Source: Bryobacteraceae bacterium (GTDB taxonomy: Bacteria; Acidobacteriota; Terriglobia; Bryobacterales; Bryobacteraceae). From it: a stretch of DNA of 64,000 nt. The notes under the pieces are model-generated. The model was not told the origin of the DNA, did no database searches, and was given only the letters and a program-made list of their open reading frames with translations. How positions within the stretch are numbered: the stretch's first letter is position 1; every line of letters starts with the position of its first letter. Shown here in pieces: positions 53,139 to 61,939 of the stretch. Location of the stretch: contig BPGE01000001.1 in assembly GCA_026002875.1 (NCBI GenBank), positions 1,674,001-1,738,000 on the forward strand. The letters are read 5' to 3'. A program made the position numbers and the translations under genes.

Positions 53139-54152
53139 TTGATCGTCACATACGGTGGAAACGTACTGGCCATCGCCCGCGAGCGCGGCTGGGACTGGCG
53201 CGAGGTGCTGGACCTGAGCGCCAGCATCAACCCGCTGGGCCCGTCGCCGCACGTGCGGCCGGCGATCGAAGAGGCGCTGGACCGCGTGGCGCTGTATCCC
53301 GAGCCGCTGCCGGAGCGGCTGAGCGAAGCGCTGGCCGAGGCCTGGGGCGTCGAGCCAGGACAGGTGCTGGTGGGCAGCGGCGGAACCGAGCTGATCCATT
53401 TCCTGGCGCGCGCCGGGTGGAACGGTCCGGCGGCGCTGGCTGTTCCCGTGTGGGCCGAGTTTTACCGCGCCTTTCCGTACGCCCTGCGCGTCCGCGCCGA
53501 CTCTCCTGAACAGTGGCCGCAGCGCGGGCTGCTGATCCTGAGCCAGCCTGGCAACCCGACCGGCATCTCCGTGGCGCCGGAAGTGATCAAGCGCGCCATC
53601 GCGAGCCGCGAGGGGCCGGTGCTGATCGACGAGAGCTTCATCGAATTCACGCGGCTGGAGTCCGCCGTGCGCTGGGTGCAGGATCATCCCAACGTGATGG
53701 TGCTGCGCTCGCTGTCGAAGTTCCACGCCCTGCCGGGGCTGCGGGTGGGCGCGCTGGTGGCGTCGGAAGACTGGATCCGCCGCTTCAGGCGCAAGCGCGA
53801 CCCGTGGCGCGTGAGCACGCTGGCCGAAGCCGCGGCGCTGGCCGCCGTGCGGGACGCCGCGCATGCGGAGCGCACGCGGCAGGTGGTGGAGGAAGAGCGC
53901 GCCTGGCTGCTGGCGCAGCTGGAATCGATGAACGGGCTGAGCGTGCTGCCCGGCGAGGCCAATTATCTGCTGGCCTACACGGACCGCCCCGCGGCCGAAG
54001 TCTGCCAGTGGTTTCTGGAACGGAAGATTCTGCTGCGCAATTGCGCGCGGCTGCCGGGCGTCGACGGCGAGGCGGTGCGTTTCGCCGTCCGGACGCGTCC
54101 GGAGAACGAGCGGTTCGTCGCCGCGGCGCGGGAGTTCTTTTGCGCAAGCTGA
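53139..54152 (+). CDS. CobD/HisC-like PLP aminotransferase-fold enzyme
   Basis: 337 residues from TTG 53139, chosen because GGGGAGGAA lies just upstream and the family N-terminus (YGGNVLAIARERGWDWREVL, then DLSASINPLGPSP) follows at once. This is the hallmark of L-threonine-O-3-phosphate decarboxylase CobD, which makes the aminopropanol linker of cobalamin. SQPGNPTG, IDESFIEF and the PLP lysine region RSLSKFHALPGLRVGALV are all present. Next to BtuFDC-like transport genes this supports a cobamide salvage role over histidine synthesis. Confidence 0.8.
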   Translation: MIVTYGGNVLAIARERGWDWREVLDLSASINPLGPSPHVRPAIEEALDRVALYPEPLPERLSEALAEAWGVEPGQVLVGSGGTELIHFLARAGWNGPAALAVPVWAEFYRAFPYALRVRADSPEQWPQRGLLILSQPGNPTGISVAPEVIKRAIASREGPVLIDESFIEFTRLESAVRWVQDHPNVMVLRSLSKFHALPGLRVGALVASEDWIRRFRRKRDPWRVSTLAEAAALAAVRDAAHAERTRQVVEEERAWLLAQLESMNGLSVLPGEANYLLAYTDRPAAEVCQWFLERKILLRNCARLPGVDGEAVRFAVRTRPENERFVAAAREFFCAS

Positions 54153-54992
54153 CCGCGGCCCTGCTTTTCTGCGCTGCGGCGCTGGCGGCGCCGCCGCAGC
54201 GCATCGTCTCGACTGCGCCGTCGCTGACCGAGACGCTGTTCGCGGTGGGCGCGGGGCCGCGCGTCGTGGGCGTGACCGAGTTCTGCCGCTACCCCCGCCG
54301 AGGCGCTGAAGAAGCCGCGGATCGGCACGTTTCTCGAGCCGAATTTCGAGCGCATTCTGGCGCAGCGGCCGGACCTGGTGCTGGTCGTCCGCAATCCCGT
54401 GCGGCTGGCGGAGCGGCTGTCGCAGCTGGGGCTGCGCGCCGTGGAGATTCCCCAGGACACGGTGGCGGAGATTCTCGCTTCGATCGGGCAGATCGGGCGG
54501 CTCACCGGAACCGAGAGCCGGGCCGCCGAGCTGACCGCCTCCATCCGGCGCGATCTGGATGCGGTGCGGCAGCGGGCATCGCAACTGCCGAAGAAGCGGG
54601 TGCTGTTCCTTGTGGGCCGCTCGCCCGGCACGCTGCAGGGCATGGTGGGCGTGGGGCCGGGCACGTTCATCGACGAGCTGATCCGCATGGCGGGCGGCGT
54701 CAACGTGCTGGCTGATTCTCCGATGGCCTATCCGCGCGTTTCCGTCGAACAGATTCTCGCCGCCGACCCGGACGTGATCCTCGACATGGGCGACTTCGCC
54801 CATCAGGAGGGCAAGCCGCTGGAGTCTGAGCAGAAGTTCCGCGCCGTGTGGTCGTCCTACCGTACGCTGAAAGCCGTGCGGGAAAACACTGTCAGGCAGG
54901 TGGCCGGCGAAGCGCTCATCCGTCCTGGTCCGCGCGTGGCCGAAGGCGCGCGGCTGTGCCTCGAGCTGATCCACGGAGTCCGGATGCGATGA
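54140..54992 (+). pseudogene. BtuF-like periplasmic binding protein, frameshifted
   Basis: A TTG at 54140, overlapping the cobD-like stop, begins a signal peptide (KLTAALLFCAAALAAPPQ) and the binding-protein start RIVSTAPSLTETLFAVGAG, VVGVTEFCRYP. After a run of five C (54292-54296) the frame is lost by one extra base; in the shifted frame the protein resumes as AEALKKPRIGTFLEPNFERI and continues to VRMR at 54992. With one C fewer the full ~284-residue class III substrate-binding protein is restored. Either a real frameshift or a sequencing error in a homopolymer. It precedes its ATPase with an ATGA overlap. Confidence 0.75.
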
Positions 54993-55759
54993 GCGTGCAG
55001 TTCGAACTCGAGCGCGTGGGCATGCGGTACAACGGCGTGGCCGTGCTCGAGGACGTGACGCTGCGCTTCCCGCGCGCGGAGCTGGTGACGCTGATCGGGC
55101 CGAACGGGGCGGGGAAGTCCACGATGCTCGGCATCATGGCCGGGCTGCGGCGAGGGCACGAAGGCCGCTGCCTCATGAACGGGCGCTCCGTCTCGGCATG
55201 GCGGCGGCGGGACTTCGCGCGGCTGGTCTCCTTCGTGCCGCAGACGCTGCTCTTTGATTTTCCGTTCACGGCGGAACAGGTCGTGCTGATGGGGCGCACT
55301 CCGTACGCCGGAGGCTTCTTCGACAGCCGCGAAGACTGGCTGGCGGTCCATGAAGCGATGGAGGCGACCGACACGCGCGAGCTGGCGCGGCGCGACTTCC
55401 GCTCGCTCAGCGGCGGCGAGCGGCAGCGCGTGATGCTGGCCGCGGCGCTGGCGCAGAAGCCCGGCGCGCTGCTGCTGGACGAGCCGGCGGCGTTTCTCGA
55501 CCTGCACCATCAGCTGATGGTGTACGAGCTGCTCCGGCGGCAGGCGCGGCTGGGGCTGCTGGTGATCGCCGTCACGCACGACGTGAATCTCGCCGCCTCT
55601 TACGCCGACCGCGTGGTGGCGCTGCGCGCGGGCCGCGTGCTGGCCGACGCGGCGCCGTGCGAGGCGCTGTCGGCGGAGCGCATCCGGGAAGTGTTCGGGG
55701 TCCGGGCCGAATGGCTTCAGCGGAGCGGCGGCGGAGCGTGGATCGCGTATGGGAATTGA
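54989..55759 (+). CDS. ABC transporter ATPase, BtuD/FecE type
   Basis: 256 residues. Walker A IGPNGAGKST, Q-loop FVPQTLL, signature SLSGGERQRV, Walker B ALLLDEPAAFLD and H-loop VTHDVNLAA are all intact. The VLMGRTPYAGGFF stretch is typical of vitamin B12/siderophore importers. It overlaps the binding-protein stop by 4 bp and the permease start by 11 bp, so the three form one operon with the CobD-like gene. Confidence 0.92.
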   Translation: MSVQFELERVGMRYNGVAVLEDVTLRFPRAELVTLIGPNGAGKSTMLGIMAGLRRGHEGRCLMNGRSVSAWRRRDFARLVSFVPQTLLFDFPFTAEQVVLMGRTPYAGGFFDSREDWLAVHEAMEATDTRELARRDFRSLSGGERQRVMLAAALAQKPGALLLDEPAAFLDLHHQLMVYELLRRQARLGLLVIAVTHDVNLAASYADRVVALRAGRVLADAAPCEALSAERIREVFGVRAEWLQRSGGGAWIAYGN

Positions 55760-56753
55760 GCCGCTCACGCCCGCCCGCGCCGCGCGCGTCCTGCTGCTGG
55801 CCGCGGCCTTCGCCGCCGTGGTGATGCTGGTGACGCCGCTCGTGGGCCCTGCGCGGGTGGACCTGTGGAAAGCCTGGCGCGGCGAGTTTCCCGACGCGCA
55901 GATGTTTTTCGGCGTGCGCTGGCCGCGGACGCTGCTGGCCATGCTGAGCGGCGGCGCGCTGGCGCTGGCCGGGGTGCTGTTCCAGGCTCTGCTGCGCGAT
56001 CCGCTGGCGTCGCCTTTCACGCTGGGCGTGTCGAGCGGAGCGAGCCTCGGTGCCGTGCTCATGATCGTGCTGGGCGTGCACTCGCTGTGGGGGCTGCCGG
56101 CGCTGTGGGCGGGCGCGGCGTGCGGCGCTCTGGCCGTGCTGCTGATCGTCGTCTCCGTGGCGGCGGAAGGCAGGCGCGTGTCCTCCTTCACGCTGCTGCT
56201 GGCCGGCGTGGCCATCAACAGCATCGCGTCGTCGCTGATCATGCTGCTGCACAATCTCGCCACCGTGGGCCAAAGCTTCGCCATCGTGCACTGGCTGATG
56301 GGCAACATCGATCCCGTGCCCGCAGGGACGCTGGCGGGGCTGGCGCTGATCGTCCTGCCCGTCTCCATCGCCGCCTGCGCCTACGCGCGCCAATGGAACC
56401 TGATGGCCGTGGGAGAAGAGTGGGCGGCGGCGCGCGGCGCCTCTCCGCAGCGGCTGCTGCTGGGCGGCTATCTCGCCGGCAGCCTGCTGGCCGCCGCCGT
56501 CACCGCCGTCACCGGGCCCATCGGCTTCGTCGGGCTCGTGGTGCCCCACGCGCTCCGGCTTGTGATCGGGAGCGATCACCGCGTCCTGCTGCCCGCTTCT
56601 TTCCTCGCAGGCGGCGCGTTTCTGACGCTGTGCGACACCGCAGCGCGCACGCTGCTGAGCGTGGAGCTGCCGGTGAGCGTGGTGACGGCTCTGGCGGGCG
56701 GGCCCGTGTTCATCTTCCTGCTGCGCAGCCGCCGGCGCAGCCTCTGGCTGTAG
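55749..56753 (+). CDS. ABC transporter permease, FecCD/BtuC family
   Basis: 334 residues with about ten transmembrane helices. Family motifs: RWPRTLLAMLSGGALALAG, LLRDPLASPFTLGVSSGASL, ALAWLMGN-like HWLMGNIDP, the coupling helix GEEWAAARGASPQ and GPIGFVGLVVPHALRLVIG. It imports cobalamin or a related chelate with the ATPase upstream. The CobQ/CobD-like neighbours favour corrinoids. Confidence 0.92.
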   Translation: MGIEPLTPARAARVLLLAAAFAAVVMLVTPLVGPARVDLWKAWRGEFPDAQMFFGVRWPRTLLAMLSGGALALAGVLFQALLRDPLASPFTLGVSSGASLGAVLMIVLGVHSLWGLPALWAGAACGALAVLLIVVSVAAEGRRVSSFTLLLAGVAINSIASSLIMLLHNLATVGQSFAIVHWLMGNIDPVPAGTLAGLALIVLPVSIAACAYARQWNLMAVGEEWAAARGASPQRLLLGGYLAGSLLAAAVTAVTGPIGFVGLVVPHALRLVIGSDHRVLLPASFLAGGAFLTLCDTAARTLLSVELPVSVVTALAGGPVFIFLLRSRRRSLWL

Positions 56754-56826
56754 GGCGGTTTTGCGGGCATCCGGCAGGGTCTAAACGGTAGAATGAAAAA
56801 TCCGGCCGGAGGCCGCTCGAAAGCCG

Positions 56827-57927
56827 TTGATCAACCGACTCGTCATTGAAAACCTCAAGCACCGCAGGCTGCGCACCGCGCTCAGCGCGCTCTCCATCGG
56901 ATTCCAGGTCACGATGATTCTGGCCGTGGCCGGACTGAGCCGCGGCATGCTGGAAGACTCGCGCAACCGGGCCAGGGGCGTGGGCGCCGACATCTGGATC
57001 AAGCCGCCCGGCGCCAGCGCCATCTCGCTGACGGGCGCCAGCATGCCTCAGAGCGTGCTGCGGTATTTCCGCGAAGTCCCCCACGTCCGGCACGCCACGG
57101 GAACGGCGGTGCAGCCCATCGGCGGCATCAGCACGATCACGGGCATCGACTATGACGAGTTCGTCGCCATGAGCGGTCCCTTCCGCTTCCTCGACGGAGG
57201 ACCGTTCCAGGGCGACGACGACGTGATCGTCGATCAATATTACGCCGAGCAGCAGAAGCTGAAAGCCGGCGACACGGTGACCATCCTGAACCATCAGTGG
57301 CGGGTCTGCGGCGTCGTCGAGCCCGGCAAGCTGGCGCGCCTGTTCGTGCGCCTGCACCGGCTGCAGGAGCTTACCAACAGCGAAGGCAAGCTGAACCAGG
57401 CGTTTCTCAAGCTGGACGATCCTTCGAAGACAGCCGAAGTGATCCGCTACCTGAAAAGCCAGCCGGAGCTGACGGGGTATTCGATCTACTCGATCGAGGA
57501 ATTCCTGAGCATGTTCTCGATGAGCAACGTGCCCGGGCTGCAGGCTTTCATCTACGTCATCATCGGCCTTTCGCTCGTCATCGGCTTCCTTGTCGTCGGC
57601 CTGACCATGTACACGACGGTGCTTGAGCGCACGCGCGAGATCGGGATTCTCAAGGCGCTGGGCGCCTCGCCGCTCGACATCGTCGGCATCCTGGTGCGGG
57701 AGACCATCGTGCTCGCCATCGCGGGCTGGATCGCGGGCATCCTGCTCTCGCTGGGCGCGCACTGGGCGATCAACACGCAGGTCAGAGCGAATCTGCAGTC
57801 CGAGATCGCGCCCGACTGGTGGCCCATCGCGCTGGCGGTCTCCCTGACGGCAAGCCTTCTGGGGGCGCTCTATCCGGGGCTGCGCGCGGCGCGGCAGGAC
57901 GCCATCGAGGCCCTTTCTTACGAGTAG
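56827..57927 (+). CDS. MacB/LolC-type ABC transporter permease
   Basis: 366 residues from TTG 56827 (GGAGG about 13 bp upstream; no nearby ATG fits). One N-terminal TM ([20 protein letters not shown]), a large periplasmic MacB_PCD-type domain, then three C-terminal TMs with the FtsX motif [20 protein letters not shown]. Such permeases do not move solutes across the inner membrane but drive periplasmic export or lipoprotein extraction. The ATPase follows 14 bp downstream. A possible -10 (TAGAAT) lies about 40 bp upstream. Confidence 0.88.
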   Translation: MINRLVIENLKHRRLRTALSALSIGFQVTMILAVAGLSRGMLEDSRNRARGVGADIWIKPPGASAISLTGASMPQSVLRYFREVPHVRHATGTAVQPIGGISTITGIDYDEFVAMSGPFRFLDGGPFQGDDDVIVDQYYAEQQKLKAGDTVTILNHQWRVCGVVEPGKLARLFVRLHRLQELTNSEGKLNQAFLKLDDPSKTAEVIRYLKSQPELTGYSIYSIEEFLSMFSMSNVPGLQAFIYVIIGLSLVIGFLVVGLTMYTTVLERTREIGILKALGASPLDIVGILVRETIVLAIAGWIAGILLSLGAHWAINTQVRANLQSEIAPDWWPIALAVSLTASLLGALYPGLRAARQDAIEALSYE

Positions 57928-57941
57928 CAGGACCCAATCGC

Positions 57942-58619
57942 GTGGAACCGATCATCACCGTTCGCGATCTCCGCAAGATCTACCATGTCGGCGATGTCGA
58001 CGTGCACGCCCTGCGCGGCGTGTCGATGGAAGTGCCCCGCGGCGAGTTTGTCAGCATCGTCGGTCCGTCCGGCTCCGGCAAGTCGACCCTGTTCCACATC
58101 CTCGGCGGACTGACTTCGATCACTTCGGGTCAGGTGATCGTCGACGGGCAGGACCTGTCGCGGCTCACCGACGGCGAGCGCACCCGCCTGCGGCGGCAGA
58201 AAGTGGGCTTCGTCTTCCAGCGCTACAACCTGCTGCCGACGCTGACGGCGCTCGGCAACATCGAAATCGCCCGGTATTTCGGGGGAAAATCGGGGCCGCT
58301 GGACCAGGATTTTCTGGAGATCATCCGCCTGCTGGGCATCGAGCACCGCCTGCACCACAAGCCGCGGGCGCTCTCCGGCGGCGAACAGCAGCGCGTGGCC
58401 ATCGCCCGCGCCCTCGTCAACCGCCCGGCCATCCTGCTGGCCGACGAGCCGACCGGCAATCTCGATACCGAAAACAGCGAGGCTGTGCTCGGTCTGCTGC
58501 GCAGCCTCAATCACCGCCTTGGCCAGACCATCCTGATGATCACGCACAACCCCGAGGCCGCCGCATTCGCCGACCGCATCATCCAGATGCGCGACGGCAG
58601 AGTCGTGCAGCAGGGCTGA
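57942..58619 (+). CDS. MacB/LolD-type ABC transporter ATPase
   Basis: 225 residues from GTG 57942 with AGGA upstream. Walker [11 protein letters not shown], the LolD-family Q-loop region [20 protein letters not shown], signature [16 protein letters not shown], Walker [13 protein letters not shown] and H-loop MITHNPEAA are present. Forms a complex with the permease encoded just upstream. Confidence 0.93.
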   Translation: MEPIITVRDLRKIYHVGDVDVHALRGVSMEVPRGEFVSIVGPSGSGKSTLFHILGGLTSITSGQVIVDGQDLSRLTDGERTRLRRQKVGFVFQRYNLLPTLTALGNIEIARYFGGKSGPLDQDFLEIIRLLGIEHRLHHKPRALSGGEQQRVAIARALVNRPAILLADEPTGNLDTENSEAVLGLLRSLNHRLGQTILMITHNPEAAAFADRIIQMRDGRVVQQG

Positions 58620-58669
58620 CTGCAGCGCAAGGCAGGCCCGCGGTTTGAAGCGCTCCGGAGCGCAGCCCG

Positions 58670-59464
58670 TCACCGGCGCGGCTGCGTCCGTCCCGCCAGA
58701 TGCCGCGCCACCGCGCCTGCCGTGTCCAGCCAGATGCCGTTGGCGGGGTCCTTCGCATAGGCGGCAATGGCCTCGATGGTCGCCGAATCCACCGACTGGA
58801 AGCGGCGGGGTCCGATGTCATGCCCCACGAAAATCACCCACCGCCCCTGCTCCGCGGCGGTCTTCAGCAGCTGCAGCGCCTGCTCCGGCCCCATGTCGTC
58901 GAACGGCGTGCCCATCGCCTGCGCGGGATCGAACACTGCCGGATCGTTCGCCGCCTCGTCCATGTAGCCCCGCCCGAGAACGAACCTCTCCGCCACCAGC
59001 GGCACGTAGCTGCGCACGTTGCGCCCGCGCCCGACAAACTTCAGGCCGCAGGGATAGGCGAAGCTCGCGGGGGTCACTCCCAGCAGCCGGCGGATGGCCT
59101 CCTGCGCCGCGTCCAGGTCCCTGGCCATGCGGGCCAGATCGTAGTCCTCGAGCGCATTGGCGCGCGAGAAGGCGTAATTGCCCGTGCAGGGATGCGTCAT
59201 CGAGTGATTGCCGATCTCGTGGCCGGCTTCGATGGCGCGCTTCCAGCCGCCGAGCCGCTTCTCGAGGTTGTTCACCGAGACGAAGAAGGTGGCCCGCACG
59301 CCCAGCTTTTCCAGCAGCGGCAGCCCCGCATCGATCTGGCTGGGGCGGGCATCGTCGAAGGTCAGGCTGACGGCGGCGCGCTTGCCCTGCGGCCACACGG
59401 AGGCGGACTGCGCGGCGGCGATGGCGGGCAGCAGAATCAGGCAGGCGGCTGCAAGGGTCTTCAT
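58670..59464 (-). CDS. Secreted polysaccharide deacetylase (CE4)
   Basis: 264 residues from ATG 59464 with signal peptide LAAACLILLPAIAAAQ. NodB-fold motifs: SLTFDDARPSQID (metal Asp pair), the metal histidines in GNHSMTHPC, and FAYPCG. A later histidine lies in IFVGHDIGP. It would remove N-acetyl groups from an extracellular or cell-wall glycan. It lies 42 bp after gmhA on the same strand and might extend the heptose-type operon. Confidence 0.85.
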   Translation of the reverse strand: MKTLAAACLILLPAIAAAQSASVWPQGKRAAVSLTFDDARPSQIDAGLPLLEKLGVRATFFVSVNNLEKRLGGWKRAIEAGHEIGNHSMTHPCTGNYAFSRANALEDYDLARMARDLDAAQEAIRRLLGVTPASFAYPCGLKFVGRGRNVRSYVPLVAERFVLGRGYMDEAANDPAVFDPAQAMGTPFDDMGPEQALQLLKTAAEQGRWVIFVGHDIGPRRFQSVDSATIEAIAAYAKDPANGIWLDTAGAVARHLAGRTQPRR

Positions 59465-59506
59465 GGCGGTGCGCGGCCCCGATCCTATCAAAGCCGGCGC
59501 CGCGCT

Positions 59507-60088
59507 TCAGCAGCCGCCGCCTGCGCCTTCCGTCTCCATGAAGTAGTAGGCGATCATGTGGCACACGATCATGTGCCCGTCTTCGATGCGGCCCATGTGC
59601 GGATCCGGCACGCGGATCTCGAGCTGCGCGAGCGGGCCGAGCCTGCCGCCCTCGCGCCCCGTGAGGCCGATCGTGCGCAGCCCGTTGGCATTGGCCCACT
59701 CGACCGCGCGCAGCACGTTGGGCGAGTTGCCGGAGCCGCTCAGCGCGATCAGGACATCGCCGGGACGGCCGAAGTTTTTGAGCGGCTCGACGAAGACCTG
59801 CTCGTAGCTGACGTCGTTGGAGTAGGCCGTCAGCGCGGGCAGATTGTCGTTCAGCGCGAGAATGCGGAAACGCTCCGCGCGCCCGTAGCTGCAGCCTTTC
59901 AGGACGTCGCACACGAAGTGCGATGCCGTGGCGGCGCTGCCGCCGTTGCCGCAGATGAAGACCATGCGGCCCGACGCGCGCGCCTCGCGCAGCCATTCGA
60001 CGGCCTGCGCCACGCGGTCGAGCGGAATCCGCTGCAGCGTTTCCGCCAGACGGCTCTGATACTGAGCGATGAACTGTTGAGGCTGCAT
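59507..60088 (-). CDS. gmhA: Phosphoheptose isomerase-like SIS protein
   Basis: 193 residues. GmhA converts sedoheptulose-7-P to D-glycero-manno-heptose-7-P. Motifs: MVFICGNGGSAATASHFVCDVLKG, LNDNLPALTAYSNDVSYEQVF and ALSGSGNSPNVLRAVEWA, with GLTGREGG. The C-terminal metal/active-site residues are in EDGHMIVCHMIAYYFME. Third from last in an operon of sugar-phosphate enzymes. Confidence 0.88.
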   Translation of the reverse strand: MQPQQFIAQYQSRLAETLQRIPLDRVAQAVEWLREARASGRMVFICGNGGSAATASHFVCDVLKGCSYGRAERFRILALNDNLPALTAYSNDVSYEQVFVEPLKNFGRPGDVLIALSGSGNSPNVLRAVEWANANGLRTIGLTGREGGRLGPLAQLEIRVPDPHMGRIEDGHMIVCHMIAYYFMETEGAGGGC

Positions 60089-60095
60089 TCTGTTT

Positions 60096-60953
60096 CTATT
60101 GTCCCTGAGCTTCCCTGGCCAGCTCGTAGGCGCCCCAGAGGACGCTGTCGTCGCCGAGCTGGGCCGGAACGACGTCGAGCCGCGCGCGCGACCACGGCGT
60201 CACCTGGCGGCGCAATTCGGCCCGCAGCGGGACGAACAGCGCATCGCCCGCCTTGCTGATGCCGCCGCCGATGACGATCCGCGCCGGGTTCAGCAGCATG
60301 ATGGCCGCCTTGAGGCCGCGGGCGAGATCCACGACGTAGTCCTCGACGAACGCCGGGTCCTGCATCAGCTCCTGCGCGCTGCGGCCGTAGTCCCGCTCCA
60401 GCCACAGCCCGCAGCACATGCGCTCGAAGCAGCCGTTGGAGCCGCAGAGGCAGGGCGGACCGTCCGGCCGGATGTTGAGGTGGCCGATCTCGCCGGCATA
60501 GGAGTCCGCGCCGCGATAGAGGCCGGTGTCGAGCAGGATGCCGCCGCCGATGCCGGTCGACAGGGTCATGTAGAACAGCGGGCGGACGCCGCGGCCCGCG
60601 CCGTGCATGCCTTCGCCCAACGCGCCCGCGTTGGCGTCGTTGTCCATCCGCACGGGAACGCCGAACTCGCCGCGCAGCCACCCGGGCAGGTCGAAGTCCT
60701 GCCATCCGCCGACGTGGGTCGACAGCACCACCTGCTGCGAGGCGAAGTCCACCGGTCCGCCGAAGCCCACGCCCGCCGCCGTGATCGGCTCTTCCGCCTG
60801 CCACGCGCGTGCGATCCCGCGCAGCTGCTCCAGCATCCACTCGCGGCCGCCTTCCCTTTCCGTGCGGCGCGTTTCGCGCCGCGCCATCCGTCCGCCGCGG
60901 AACAGGGCGGCGCTGAACTTGGTGCCGCCGATGTCAATGGCCAGAATGCTCAT
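60096..60953 (-). CDS. ROK-family sugar kinase
   Basis: 285 residues. The ATP-binding ILAIDIGGTKFSAALF, catalytic Asp in RMDNDANAGALGEG, the GTGIGGG-like STGIGGGILLDTGLYRGAD and ROK signature with zinc site GEIGHLNIRPDGPPCLCGSNGCFE are all present. It phosphorylates a hexose, N-acetylhexosamine or similar sugar. It overlaps the PfkB kinase by 4 bp and gmhA follows 7 bp later, which suggests a role in the same sugar-phosphate route. Confidence 0.88.
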   Translation of the reverse strand: MSILAIDIGGTKFSAALFRGGRMARRETRRTEREGGREWMLEQLRGIARAWQAEEPITAAGVGFGGPVDFASQQVVLSTHVGGWQDFDLPGWLRGEFGVPVRMDNDANAGALGEGMHGAGRGVRPLFYMTLSTGIGGGILLDTGLYRGADSYAGEIGHLNIRPDGPPCLCGSNGCFERMCCGLWLERDYGRSAQELMQDPAFVEDYVVDLARGLKAAIMLLNPARIVIGGGISKAGDALFVPLRAELRRQVTPWSRARLDVVPAQLGDDSVLWGAYELAREAQGQ

Positions 60954-61939
60954 GCCAGTCCCATCCTTCTGGCTGTCATCAGAACTTCCTCCGGCGAAGC
61001 CGTGCCCGTGCCTGGCTTCATGATGGTGACGGAAGCCACCAGATGGCCGAACAGAGCGGCGTCCCTCGGCGCGGCGCCCGCGCGGAGGGCCAGAGCCGCG
61101 CCGGCCGAGAAACTGTCGCCCGCGCCGCAGATGTCGACAGGGTGCTCCACTTTCCCGGTGGGGATGCGTTCCACGCCCGCTTCGTCCGCCAGCGTGACGC
61201 CGTCGCCTCCATGCGTCACCATCATCAGCGGCGCAGCCGTCACGCGGCGCAGTTCGGCATAATCGGGCCCGGCCATGCCCAGCCGCTCGCAGGCCTCGCG
61301 CGCCTCCCGCTCGTTGGGCTTCAGGACGAGGCCCCGGAACTGCTCGATATGCATGCGCGAGTCGACCCAGATGAGAAGCCCGCTGCGCCGCAGCGCCAGC
61401 AGTTCGAGCTTCTCGCGCATCCGGGGAGTCACCACCGCGCCCGACGCCGTCTCCATCTGGTCGGACACGAGGATCACGTCGAATTCCGCCGCCGCGGCTT
61501 CCAGCCGCCGCAGCAGCTCGTCTTCGACTTCGCGCGGCGGGGGGAAGGCGACGAAATCGACGCGGCCCAGATCTTCCACTTCCGTGTATGCGTTGATGAG
61601 CTTCGTGTAGGTGAACGTCTGTCCCGGCGCCGTCACCAGCAGCGAGTCGTCGATGCCGCGATGGCGGAGCGCGGCGCGCAGCTCGTAGCCGTGGCCGTCA
61701 TCGCCGATCGTGCCCAGCACGGCCACGCGCCCGCAGCCCAGCGCCGCCAGATTCGACGCTACCGTTCCGCCCGCGCCGGGCGTGCACTCGGTGCTGACGA
61801 CAGCGACGCGGTCCAGTCCTGTTTCGCGCGACGGCTCGGTGAGCCGCGGATCGTAACGGCACCAGCGGTCGAGGCAGATGTCGCCGGCCACCAGCGCGCG
61901 CAGTTTCGGAATCGCGGCCAGGATCTCCGCCGGGCTCAT
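60950..61939 (-). CDS. PfkB-family kinase, HldE/RfaE domain I-like
   Basis: 329 residues. The N-terminus ILAAIPKLRALVAGDICLDRW is typical of RfaE domain I (D-glycero-beta-D-manno-heptose-7-P kinase). GAGGTVASNLAALG, VLKPNEREAREA and the catalytic DICGAGDSFSAGAALALRAG are present. The adenylyltransferase domain of bifunctional HldE is absent, and no separate one is in the window. It overlaps both neighbours by 4 bp. Confidence 0.82.
   Translation of the reverse strand: MSPAEILAAIPKLRALVAGDICLDRWCRYDPRLTEPSRETGLDRVAVVSTECTPGAGGTVASNLAALGCGRVAVLGTIGDDGHGYELRAALRHRGIDDSLLVTAPGQTFTYTKLINAYTEVEDLGRVDFVAFPPPREVEDELLRRLEAAAAEFDVILVSDQMETASGAVVTPRMREKLELLALRRSGLLIWVDSRMHIEQFRGLVLKPNEREAREACERLGMAGPDYAELRRVTAAPLMMVTHGGDGVTLADEAGVERIPTGKVEHPVDICGAGDSFSAGAALALRAGAAPRDAALFGHLVASVTIMKPGTGTASPEEVLMTARRMGLA

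Noticed and set aside
53139-54152. Annotation of the PLP enzyme as HisC
   Set aside because: The fold is shared, but the N-terminal DLSASINPLGPSP motif and the BtuFDC-like neighbours fit CobD better, and no his genes are nearby.
45335-55000. Very long antisense frames opposite hemB, the TonB receptors, glgP and the cobalamin cluster (up to about 950 codons)
   Set aside because: They are mirror frames of well-supported genes in GC-rich DNA and have His/Arg/Gln- or Gly/Ala/Asp-rich compositions without any domain.
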